DNA from: Conexibacteraceae bacterium
Lineage (GTDB): Bacteria; Actinomycetota; Thermoleophilia; Solirubrobacterales; Solirubrobacteraceae
Length of the DNA: 5,611 bases
Reading direction: 5' to 3'
Assembly (NCBI GenBank): GCA_009785395.1
Contig: WQWK01000147.1
Coordinates: 1 to 5,611, forward strand
The notes under the pieces were generated by a model, which worked only from the letters and a program-made list of their open reading frames with translations, was not told where the DNA came from and searched no databases. Shown piece after piece: positions 1-5,611 of the stretch (positions within the stretch are counted from its first letter, which is position 1; the number at the start of each line of letters is the position of its first letter). Both the position numbers and the translations under genes were made by a program.

Positions 1-110
1 ACGACGCGGTCGTGACGAGCGGTCTCGTGAGCTCCATGAGCATGGTCCGCATGCTCATGGTGCTCGGAAATCTCCTTGCCTACTTCCTCGGTCGAGAGGC
101 CTTCGGGCAC
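1..110 (-). CDS. Unrecognised protein, N-terminal 36 residues only, His/Glu-rich
   Basis: An open frame starts with GTG at 110 and runs off the window at base 1, giving 36 complete codons. It is the only ATG/GTG/TTG start in this frame between the upstream in-frame TGA (125-123) and the edge. The peptide begins V(M)PEGLSTEEVGKEISEH and continues with a His-rich, highly charged stretch: seven of residues 17-33 are His (17, 18, 20, 23, 25, 28, 33). The composition is that of a soluble helix, not a random antisense shadow, which in this DNA would be Arg/Ala/Pro-rich. It resembles, from memory, short N-termini (EEVGKEI.EH) of uncharacterised actinobacterial proteins in which a membrane helix follows; this is not a firm assignment. 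It lies 33 bases after cydC with no terminator visible, so it is probably co-transcribed. AAGG lies only 2 bases before the GTG, closer than usual, so the start is the least certain part. Function unknown. Confidence 0.6.
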   Translation of the reverse strand, partial: MPEGLSTEEVGKEISEHHEHADHAHGAHETARHDRV

Positions 111-143
111 CGCCTTACGGTCTCACCCGGAACGTGCCGCACA

Positions 144-1868
144 TCATCCCGAACGGGTGATGCCCGCTGGCACCGAGACGGTGTCAGCGAGGATCCCGCA
201 GATCGCCTCGGTTCCCCCGGCCAACCCAGCGTCCAGCGTCAGCACCCGGTCGACCAGGTCCAATCCTTCCGTGCGATGGGTGATCAACAGCACCGTGCGA
301 CCGCGTGCGGCGGAGAAGACATCGCGCATGAGGGCGTTCGCCGTGGTCGGGTCGAGATGAGCGGTCGGTTCGTCGAGGACGAGTACCGGCGCGTCGGCGA
401 GCAGTGCCCGCGCAAGAATGATCCGCTGCCGCTGCCCGCCCGACAGCTCGCGTCCCTCCTCGCCGACGAGCGTGTCTGGTCCTCTCGGGAGCTGTCGGAT
501 CCAATCCCAGATGCAGGCGCGTCGCAACGCCTGTTCGACTGCTGGGTCGCTCGCGTCCGGGCGGGAGAGTCGCACGTTGTCTCGGATGCTCGCGGAGAAC
601 AGGTGTGACTCCTGACCGGCGACCGAGATCGCATCGCGGACGTCCGCTTGACGGTACTCGCGGAGGTCTCTTCCGGCGACCGTGACCCGCCCTGCTTCGG
701 GGTCGAGGAAGCGAAGCAGCAGGTTCGTCACCGTCGTTTTCCCGGCGCCGCTGGCCCCGACCAGGGCCACCCGCTCGCCCGGCTCAAGGACCAGGCTCAC
801 TCCATCGAGCGCAGGACGGCCCTGGCGCGGATACCTCGCCCAAACCTCCTCGAGGGTGATGGTGAACGGCCAGCGTGGAGCAGGGGCCGGCTCATCGTGG
901 TCGCGGACCACGGCGTCGGTCGCCGTGAGCTCGAGGATCCGTCGGCCCGCGGCGAGCGTTGCCGCGAGCTCGCGGGCGGCGTCGGCAACGGGCGTGACCG
1001 CCTCGAACGACGCCAGGGCGAGCAGCGCGAGCGCGGCAATGAGCACCCGCTCGATGCGGCCTTCCGCCGAGGCGCTGATTGCGACCGCCAGAACAGCGGC
1101 GACCGTCAACCCGGTGATCGCGAGGCCAATCCCGTCGCCTATTCCAGTGGCGACGGCGTCTCGCCGGGCGAGCTTGACCAGCCGCGAATCGGCGTCACGT
1201 ACGCGCTCGAGCCACGCCGCCTCAGCACCGAATGCGACCAGTTCGGGCGCGCCGCGGAGCAGCTCGACGAGCTCCGCGGAGAGCTCGCCGCGAGCGCCGG
1301 CCTGGCGCCGGCGGGCGCGGGCGCCAAGCGATCCGGACAGCGCCGGGACGATGATCCCGCCTACGAGCAGTCCGATCGCGAGCACGAGACCGGCGGTGGG
1401 CAGAAAGGCTGCCGCGACGCCAATCGAGACGGCGCCGGCGAGCAACGCGACCAGTGGCGGTCCGAGGCCGCGCAGATACAGGTTCTGCAGCGCATCCACG
1501 TCCGCCACCATGCGCGAGAGGAGATCGCCCCGGCGGTAAGCATCAAGCTGCACGGGCGCAAGGGGTTCGATGCGCCGGTAGAAACGGTCCCGCACCCGTC
1601 CGAGCACGCGCAGCGCGACGTCGTGGGAGCTGAGCCGCTCGAGGTAACGGATGATCGGACGACCCAGCCCGAAGAATCTGACAGCGACGATCGCGACCAT
1701 CAGCGAGAGCACCGGCGGTTGCTCGGCGGCCCGCGAGATCAGATATCCGGCGGTTGCCATCAACCCGACGCCGAACAGGACGGTCAGTGCCCCGAGCACC
1801 ACGGTGAGCCCGAGACGGGCGCGTGGGGCGCTCCCAAGTGCCAGCAGCGCGCGCAGCGTCCCCATCAT
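144..1868 (-). CDS. cydC: ABC transporter CydC, membrane plus ATPase half of the CydDC bd-oxidase assembly complex
   Basis: CydC is the partner half-transporter of CydD. The product is 574 residues, close to the 573 of E. coli CydC. The N-terminal membrane domain begins with the CydC-type first helix (18-42, FGVGLMATAGYLISRAA) and VRFFGLGRPIIRYLERLSSHD (63-83). His82 in ERLxSHD aligns with E. coli CydC His85, a reported haem-contact residue. Further hydrophobic segments lie near 135-177, 242-265 and 273-293. The ATPase domain has Walker A GASGAGKTT (371-379), Q-loop Gln419, canonical signature LSGGQRQR (475-482), Walker B VLVLDE (495-500) and H-loop His531 (LLITHR). The ATG at 1868 overlaps the cydD stop as ATGA, with AGGG 4 bases further upstream. 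A second ATG follows directly at 1865. The last 30 or so residues do not show the usual 'xxGxxxExG..EL' ending of ABC ATPases. The frame stays open far upstream across cydD, but that part is not coding. Confidence 0.96.
   Translation of the reverse strand: MMGTLRALLALGSAPRARLGLTVVLGALTVLFGVGLMATAGYLISRAAEQPPVLSLMVAIVAVRFFGLGRPIIRYLERLSSHDVALRVLGRVRDRFYRRIEPLAPVQLDAYRRGDLLSRMVADVDALQNLYLRGLGPPLVALLAGAVSIGVAAAFLPTAGLVLAIGLLVGGIIVPALSGSLGARARRRQAGARGELSAELVELLRGAPELVAFGAEAAWLERVRDADSRLVKLARRDAVATGIGDGIGLAITGLTVAAVLAVAISASAEGRIERVLIAALALLALASFEAVTPVADAARELAATLAAGRRILELTATDAVVRDHDEPAPAPRWPFTITLEEVWARYPRQGRPALDGVSLVLEPGERVALVGASGAGKTTVTNLLLRFLDPEAGRVTVAGRDLREYRQADVRDAISVAGQESHLFSASIRDNVRLSRPDASDPAVEQALRRACIWDWIRQLPRGPDTLVGEEGRELSGGQRQRIILARALLADAPVLVLDEPTAHLDPTTANALMRDVFSAARGRTVLLITHRTEGLDLVDRVLTLDAGLAGGTEAICGILADTVSVPAGITRSG
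1865..1868 (-). promoter_or_regulatory. ATGA stop/start overlap coupling cydD and cydC translation
   Basis: The cydD TGA (1867-1865) shares bases with the cydC ATG (1868-1866). Such 4-base overlaps usually let terminating ribosomes restart, which fits a pair whose products form a 1:1 heterodimer. Confidence 0.85.
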
Positions 1869-3541
1869 GCCGCCCTGCGATTCTGCTCGATCATCGCAGC
1901 GCCGCGGTGCAGGTGAACGATCCGGTCCGCGTACTCGACCAGCTCGGGGCGATGGGCGATCAGCAGCATGGTCCGTCCGGCGCACAGGCGCCGCACCGCC
2001 TCGGCTACGACGGTCACGCTGGCGGGATCCAGGTCGGCGGTCGGCTCGTCGAGGATGACCAGCGGAGCGTCCTTCAGGATCGCCCGCGCGAGCGCGATCC
2101 GGCGACACTCGCCTGGGGACAGGGACCGCCCGCCGTCGCCGATCAGCGTTGCATAGCCTTGCGGCAGCCCTCGGATGAACTCTCCTGCGCCCGCGAGGGC
2201 GGCCGACTCGCGCAGCCGCGCGTCCGAAGCGCTCCGATCGCCCAGGCGGATGTTGTCGGCCACGGTGCCGCGAAAAAGGGTCGGACGCTGAGGCACCCAG
2301 GCGACAACCTGCCGCCAGGTCTCGGCCCGGCACGCGCGAAGGTCGACCCCGCCGACCAAGATTCGGCCGGCTGACGGCTCGAGCAGGCCAAGCAACAGCG
2401 CCGCCACCGTGCTCTTCCCCGCCCCGCTGTCCCCGACCAACGCGACGGTCTCCCGCGGCGCAAGTTCCAGGTCGATGCCGTCGAGCACGAGTCCTGGGCG
2501 CCCCGGGTAGGCGAACGACAGGCGCTCGAGTCGCACCGGAGTCAATGACGGGTTCGGGGCGAGGCGCCTCCCGGGCCGGGCGGTGCCGGCAGGAGCGTCG
2601 AGCAGGGCGAACATTCGGTCGGCCACCGCGAGGCCGTCCGCACTTGCGTGGTACTCGGCGCCGAGTTTCCGGAACGGCAGGTACAGCTCGGGCGCGAGCA
2701 CCAGCACCGTCATCCCGGCCTGCAGGCCAAGCGTTCCGCTGACCAGCCGCACGCCCGCCGTGACCGCGACGAGCGCCACTCCCAGTGTCGCCGCCAGTTC
2801 CAGGATCGAGCCCGACAGGAAGCTCACCCGGAGGGTTTCCATCGTGGTGACGCGGTAGCGGTCGCTGACCTCGGCCAGCGCGGTAGCCTCGTCGCCCGCG
2901 CGGCCGAGGGCGCGAAGCGTCGGCAGGCCTCGGACAACATCGAGGAAGTGCATCGAGAGGTGGCGCAGCGCCTGCCAGCGCTCTCGAGTCCGCTGCTGGG
3001 TGTAGCGGCCGATCAACCACATGAACACCGGCACGAGCGGGAGCGTGAGCAGCATGATCAGTGCGGATTCGAGGTCCATGACCGCGACCCAGGCGATCAC
3101 CACGAACGGGACGATCGAGGCGAGCACGACCTGCGGCAAATAGCGCGCGAAGTAGCTCTCGAGCGCCTCGATCCCGTGCAAGGCGACCGCCGTGATCTCG
3201 CCGCTGTCGGTGCGATCGGTCGGGATCGGTTGCGCGCGCAGCCGCTTCTCGACGAGGGTCATGCGGAGCTCCGAGAGCACACTCCACGCAGCTCGTCGCC
3301 CCGCGACCTCCATCCCCCATGCGAATGCGCCGCGTGCGAGAAACGCGGTCATGAGCAGTCCGAGTCCGAACCACAGGCGGCCGAGCTCGACGCCGTGAAA
3401 CGCGCGCGCCACAATCAGGGCGAGCACGCTTGCCTGTACGAGGACCGCCAGCGCCGTGGCGATGCCGAGCAATGTGTCGAGCGTCAGCAGCCACCGCGCC
3501 GGCCTCGTCCGGTGCAGCAATCTCGGATCCAGAGCACCCAT
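1865..3541 (-). CDS. cydD: ABC transporter CydD, membrane plus ATPase half of the CydDC bd-oxidase assembly complex
   Basis: CydD pairs with CydC to form a membrane ABC complex required for cytochrome bd maturation; the family is now linked to haem transport, earlier to thiol export. The product is 558 residues. An exporter-type membrane domain fills about residues 10-310, with clear hydrophobic segments near 17-45, 56-78, 138-177 and 246-290. The CydD hallmark LAPELYLPFRKLGAEYHA follows (about 282-299); its Tyr297-His298 aligns with E. coli CydD Tyr311-His312, reported near the haem site. In the ATPase domain are Walker A GDSGAGKST (370-378), Q-loop Gln418, signature LSPGE (474-478, unlike consensus LSGGQ), Walker B LVILDE (494-499) and H-loop His530. 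The start at 3541 (4 bases after cydB) is preferred over an in-frame ATG at 3631, which would add 30 Ser/Gly/Pro/Ala-rich residues, overlap cydB by 86 bases and has no ribosome site. The site before 3541 is also weak, suggesting translation coupled to cydB. Confidence 0.95.
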   Translation of the reverse strand: MGALDPRLLHRTRPARWLLTLDTLLGIATALAVLVQASVLALIVARAFHGVELGRLWFGLGLLMTAFLARGAFAWGMEVAGRRAAWSVLSELRMTLVEKRLRAQPIPTDRTDSGEITAVALHGIEALESYFARYLPQVVLASIVPFVVIAWVAVMDLESALIMLLTLPLVPVFMWLIGRYTQQRTRERWQALRHLSMHFLDVVRGLPTLRALGRAGDEATALAEVSDRYRVTTMETLRVSFLSGSILELAATLGVALVAVTAGVRLVSGTLGLQAGMTVLVLAPELYLPFRKLGAEYHASADGLAVADRMFALLDAPAGTARPGRRLAPNPSLTPVRLERLSFAYPGRPGLVLDGIDLELAPRETVALVGDSGAGKSTVAALLLGLLEPSAGRILVGGVDLRACRAETWRQVVAWVPQRPTLFRGTVADNIRLGDRSASDARLRESAALAGAGEFIRGLPQGYATLIGDGGRSLSPGECRRIALARAILKDAPLVILDEPTADLDPASVTVVAEAVRRLCAGRTMLLIAHRPELVEYADRIVHLHRGAAMIEQNRRAA

Positions 3542-3545
3542 CGGA

Positions 3546-4601
3546 CTACCCGCGGGTGACCCCGCTGCCGTCTCGGGAAGCGACAACCGGAGCGCGGACG
3601 GGCTCCCCGCCGATCCGCCTGCGGAAGACATAGTAGGTCCAGGACTGGTACACGAGCGCCACTGGCACGAAGATCGCCGCCACGATCGTGATCACCTTCA
3701 ACGCGTAGTGACCAGCCGCCGCATTCGAGATCGTGAGGCTGTTGGCAAACGTCGGGTTCGAGACGAGCACGCGCGGATACAGGCCGGTGAAAATCGTCGC
3801 GACCATGCCGATCGCGCCCACCCCGGTGAGCGCAAACGCCCATCCCTCCCTCCGGGCGTAGCCTAGGATGACCGCCACCCCAATCGCGCCGATGGTGAGC
3901 GCGGCGGGGATCGCCGTCGGGACGATTCCGCGGCCGTTGCGGTCGTGCGCAACGATCACCGTGCAGACGACCAGAGCGCCTGCGAGGGTCATCGCCGGCA
4001 CCGAGAGCCGTGCCGCTGTGGCCGCCGTGCGCTCGCGAAAATCTCCAGCCGTCCGCACGCTCAGGTATGTCGAGCCGTGGAAGGCAAACAGCGACACCAC
4101 CGCCAGGCCGGCAACCACTGTGTAACCGCTGAACAGAGTGAGGAAGTTGCCGGTGAATTCGTGCGAGGAGTTCAGGGGCACGCCATGGACGAGGTTCGCC
4201 AGCGCGACACCCCAGAGGAACGGCGCGCCGACGCTGCCGACCGTGTTTGCCCACAGCCAGGTGGTTCGCCAGCGCGGATCCGGGCGCTTATCGCGCCATT
4301 CGAACGAGACCACCCGGAGGATCAGCAGCACGAGGATCAGCAGCAGGGCGATGTAGAAGCCGGAGAACATCGTCGCGTACCAGGCCGGGAAGGCGGCGAA
4401 GGTCGCGCCGGCCGCGACCACCAGCCACACCTCGTTGCCGTCCCAGACCGGCCCGATCGACTCGAACATGACACCGCGCTCGCGTTCGCTGCGAGGGAGG
4501 ATCGGGAGCAGGATCCCGACTCCGAAGTCGAACCCCTCGAGCAGGAAGTACCCGGCCCAGAGGACGCCGATCAGGCAGAACCAGACGACCTCAAGCCCCA
4601 T
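3546..4601 (-). CDS. cydB: Cytochrome bd quinol oxidase subunit II (CydB)
   Basis: CydB is the second large integral membrane subunit of the bd oxidase. It packs against CydA and contributes to the proton/oxygen pathways to the haems. The product is 351 residues, within the usual family range. Visible family motifs are GFDFGVG (23-29, Asp25 equivalent to E. coli Asp29), GPVWDGNEVWL (50-60, with Trp53/Asp54 equivalent to E. coli Trp57/Asp58), MFSGFYIAL (78-86), GVPLNSSHEFTGNF (140-153) and the late SNPTFANSLTISNA segment (281-294). About eight to nine hydrophobic helices can be seen, and the C-terminus is a short basic tail. The ATG at 4601 is chosen because GGAGG sits 8 bases upstream and the product begins exactly where CydB proteins do. 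It overlaps the cydA stop by 11 bases, and its own TAG is followed 4 bases later by cydD, leaving no room for a CydX-type small subunit gene. Codon use resembles the neighbours. Confidence 0.97.
   Translation of the reverse strand: MGLEVVWFCLIGVLWAGYFLLEGFDFGVGILLPILPRSERERGVMFESIGPVWDGNEVWLVVAAGATFAAFPAWYATMFSGFYIALLLILVLLILRVVSFEWRDKRPDPRWRTTWLWANTVGSVGAPFLWGVALANLVHGVPLNSSHEFTGNFLTLFSGYTVVAGLAVVSLFAFHGSTYLSVRTAGDFRERTAATAARLSVPAMTLAGALVVCTVIVAHDRNGRGIVPTAIPAALTIGAIGVAVILGYARREGWAFALTGVGAIGMVATIFTGLYPRVLVSNPTFANSLTISNAAAGHYALKVITIVAAIFVPVALVYQSWTYYVFRRRIGGEPVRAPVVASRDGSGVTRG
4318..4345 (-). repeat. Two-copy 13-base direct repeat, period 15, inside cydB
   Basis: On the plus strand aggatcagcagca occurs at 4318-4330 and again at 4333-4345. 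The repeat falls in the third hydrophobic helix of CydB and encodes the back-to-back pentapeptides LLLIL and VLLIL (residues 86-95). It is in frame and keeps the protein intact, so it is most simply a by-product of Leu/Ile codon choice in a membrane helix, or an old in-frame duplication. Confidence 0.6.
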
Positions 4602-5611
4602 CCCATCCCCCTCCGTAACCGAGTGCGGGTGCTGATTCGGGCGCGCCCGCAGCGGCGCCGAGTCCGCCGCCCTCGCCGACCTGCGGCGGGTCGACCCGCG
4701 CGTAGCGACGCATCAGGAAGAAGTCGACGACGCCGAGGGTGACGTAGAGCAGCACGAACACGCCGAGGCTGGTCGCGACCATCGCGGTGCTGGTGTGCGG
4801 CGAGACGGCCTGGGAGGTCTTCAGCAGGTTCTGGACGATCCACGGCTGGCGGCCCATCTCGGTCAGGATCCAGCCGGCCGTCGCCGCGATGTAGGGGAAC
4901 GCGATCGCGACCACCGCGGTCCGCAGGAACCAGCGCGCCTTTTCAAGGCGTCTGTTGCGGTAGAGCAGCGCGCCCGCGGCGGCGAGCAGAAACATCACCA
5001 CCCCGAGGATCGCCATCACCCGCATCGACCAGTACATGAGTTCGATGTCCGGCATGTAGTTACCGGGCCCGTAGGTGCTCTGCTCCTGAGCCTGGAGCTG
5101 GTTGAGGCCCTGCACGCGGCCGGTGAACGACCCCGTCGCCATCCACGAGAGGACGTCCGGGATCGTGATCGAGAAGGAGGGGTTCGGATTCTTCGCCGAG
5201 AACCCCCCTATCTGGAACAGCGAAAAGCCGCACCTCTCGCAGGTGTTCCATTGCGCCTCCGAGGCGGCGATCTTCATTCCCTGGGCGCTGGTGACCGCCG
5301 CCCCGAAGCGGTTGCCGACCGACAGCTGGATCAGCGTCATCGGTATCGCGACGATCAGCGCCAGCTTCGCGGCGCGGCGGAACAGTTCGACGTTGCGCCC
5401 CCGCAGCAGATGCCAGCACGCAATGCCGAACATCACGATCGACCCGAAGATCAGGCCGGCGAGGATCACGTGCAGCCACGCGTACAGAGCGAAGCTGTTG
5501 GATAGGAGCGCTCCGACGCTGGTGAGTTGCGCCTTGCCGTCGACGAGCTTGTAGCCGACCGGGTGCTGCATCCACGAGTTGGCGACCAGGATGAGATAGG
5601 CCGACAGCCAC
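4591..5611 (-). CDS. cydA: Cytochrome bd quinol oxidase subunit I (CydA), 5' end cut off by the window edge
   Basis: CydA oxidises quinol at the outer face of the cytoplasmic membrane and carries the haems that reduce O2 to water. The visible part is the last 339 residues (frame read from base 5610). About 130 N-terminal residues, including the first haem-ligand His, are missing, by comparison with E. coli CydA. The fragment opens with W-L-S-A-Y-L-I-L-V-A-N-S-W-M-Q-H-P-V-G, the family's ILVANxWMQxPVG helix. In fragment numbering: His47 (YAWLH) matches the haem b558 ligand His186 of E. coli; Lys113 and Glu118 (MKIAASEAQW) match quinol-site Lys252/Glu257; Met199 (SMRVM) matches b558 ligand Met393; Glu251 followed by GRQPW (253-257) matches Glu445 and its signature. 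The Q loop is the short type and holds Cys124-Glu-Arg-Cys127. The C-terminal tail is Gly/Ala-rich. The TGA stop lies inside cydB. Identification is secure. Confidence 0.97.
   Translation of the reverse strand, partial: WLSAYLILVANSWMQHPVGYKLVDGKAQLTSVGALLSNSFALYAWLHVILAGLIFGSIVMFGIACWHLLRGRNVELFRRAAKLALIVAIPMTLIQLSVGNRFGAAVTSAQGMKIAASEAQWNTCERCGFSLFQIGGFSAKNPNPSFSITIPDVLSWMATGSFTGRVQGLNQLQAQEQSTYGPGNYMPDIELMYWSMRVMAILGVVMFLLAAAGALLYRNRRLEKARWFLRTAVVAIAFPYIAATAGWILTEMGRQPWIVQNLLKTSQAVSPHTSTAMVATSLGVFVLLYVTLGVVDFFLMRRYARVDPPQVGEGGGLGAAAGAPESAPALGYGGGWDGA
4610..4614 (-). promoter_or_regulatory. Shine-Dalgarno sequence of cydB
   Basis: GGAGG (extended GGAGGGGG) lies 8 bases before the cydB ATG, within the last codons of cydA. 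It is the clearest ribosome site in the window and fixes the cydB start at 4601. It also dictates the Gly-rich end of CydA, since the same bases encode the residues before the CydA stop. Confidence 0.85.

Noticed and set aside
111..143. Possible terminator between cydC and the next frame.
   Set aside because: Only 33 bases, with no GC-rich stem followed by a T run on the minus strand.
115..147. A second ATGA overlap at the cydC stop (147-144), suggesting a gene starting at 147 or 144.
   Set aside because: That frame ends after ten codons at TAA (117-115). It is a chance overlap, or at most a tiny leader; the better candidate gene starts at 110.
648..1916. A 422-codon plus-strand open frame, opposite cydC.
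   Set aside because: Antisense to a clear cydC; composition is the Glu/Arg/Gln/Asp-rich mirror of GC-rich coding DNA, with no domain and no credible ribosome site.
1869..3494. The cydC frame remains open for a further 542 codons upstream, which could be read as a 1116-residue CydDC fusion or giant protein.
   Set aside because: The upstream part is Arg/Pro/Gly-rich and matches no ABC domain, while true cydD with all its motifs occupies another frame of the same bases. The open frame is a by-product of high GC.
2648..3559. A 303-codon plus-strand open frame opposite cydD.
   Set aside because: It is the mirror of cydD codons, rich in Arg/Glu/His/Gln without any recognisable motif.
3945..4742. 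Plus-strand open frame of 265 codons across cydB and the cydA end.
   Set aside because: Antisense to two well-identified genes and of the same shadow composition.
4795..5505. Plus-strand open frame of 236 codons opposite cydA.
   Set aside because: Antisense to cydA, with the His/Arg/Asp-rich shadow composition and no domain.

Overview
The window is one continuous minus-strand transcription unit: the cytochrome bd quinol oxidase operon in the order cydA-cydB-cydD-cydC, followed by the first 36 codons of a further gene that leaves the window at base 1. Reading in the direction of transcription (high to low coordinates), it enters in the middle of cydA (5611-4591). It then runs through complete cydB (4601-3546), complete cydD (3541-1865) and complete cydC (1868-144), and ends in a small His-rich open frame (110-1). 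The operon promoter, the start of cydA and the operon terminator all lie outside the window. There is no gene-free stretch longer than about 33 bases.

The DNA is strongly GC-rich (about two thirds by eye), codons favour G/C in third position, and there are long spurious open frames on the opposite strand. The cydABDC order, with separate cydD and cydC genes and a short-Q-loop CydA, is what one expects of high-GC Gram-positive bacteria (Actinomycetota). A deep-branching soil lineage such as Thermoleophilia is a guess, not a demonstrated assignment.

CydA and CydB are the two large membrane subunits of the oxygen-reducing bd oxidase. CydA supplies the haem-ligand residues and the quinol-binding loop. 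CydD and CydC are the two halves of a heterodimeric ABC exporter-fold complex needed to assemble the oxidase; recent work on the family assigns it haem transport, older work cysteine/glutathione export. The genes are tightly packed: cydA/cydB overlap by 11 bases, cydB/cydD are 4 bases apart and cydD/cydC share an ATGA. Stoichiometric, coupled translation is therefore likely.

I see no mobile element, RNA gene, CRISPR array or undescribed system. Points worth a second look are the His-rich downstream gene, a Cys-x-x-Cys pair in the CydA Q loop, and the unequal ABC signature motifs of CydD and CydC.
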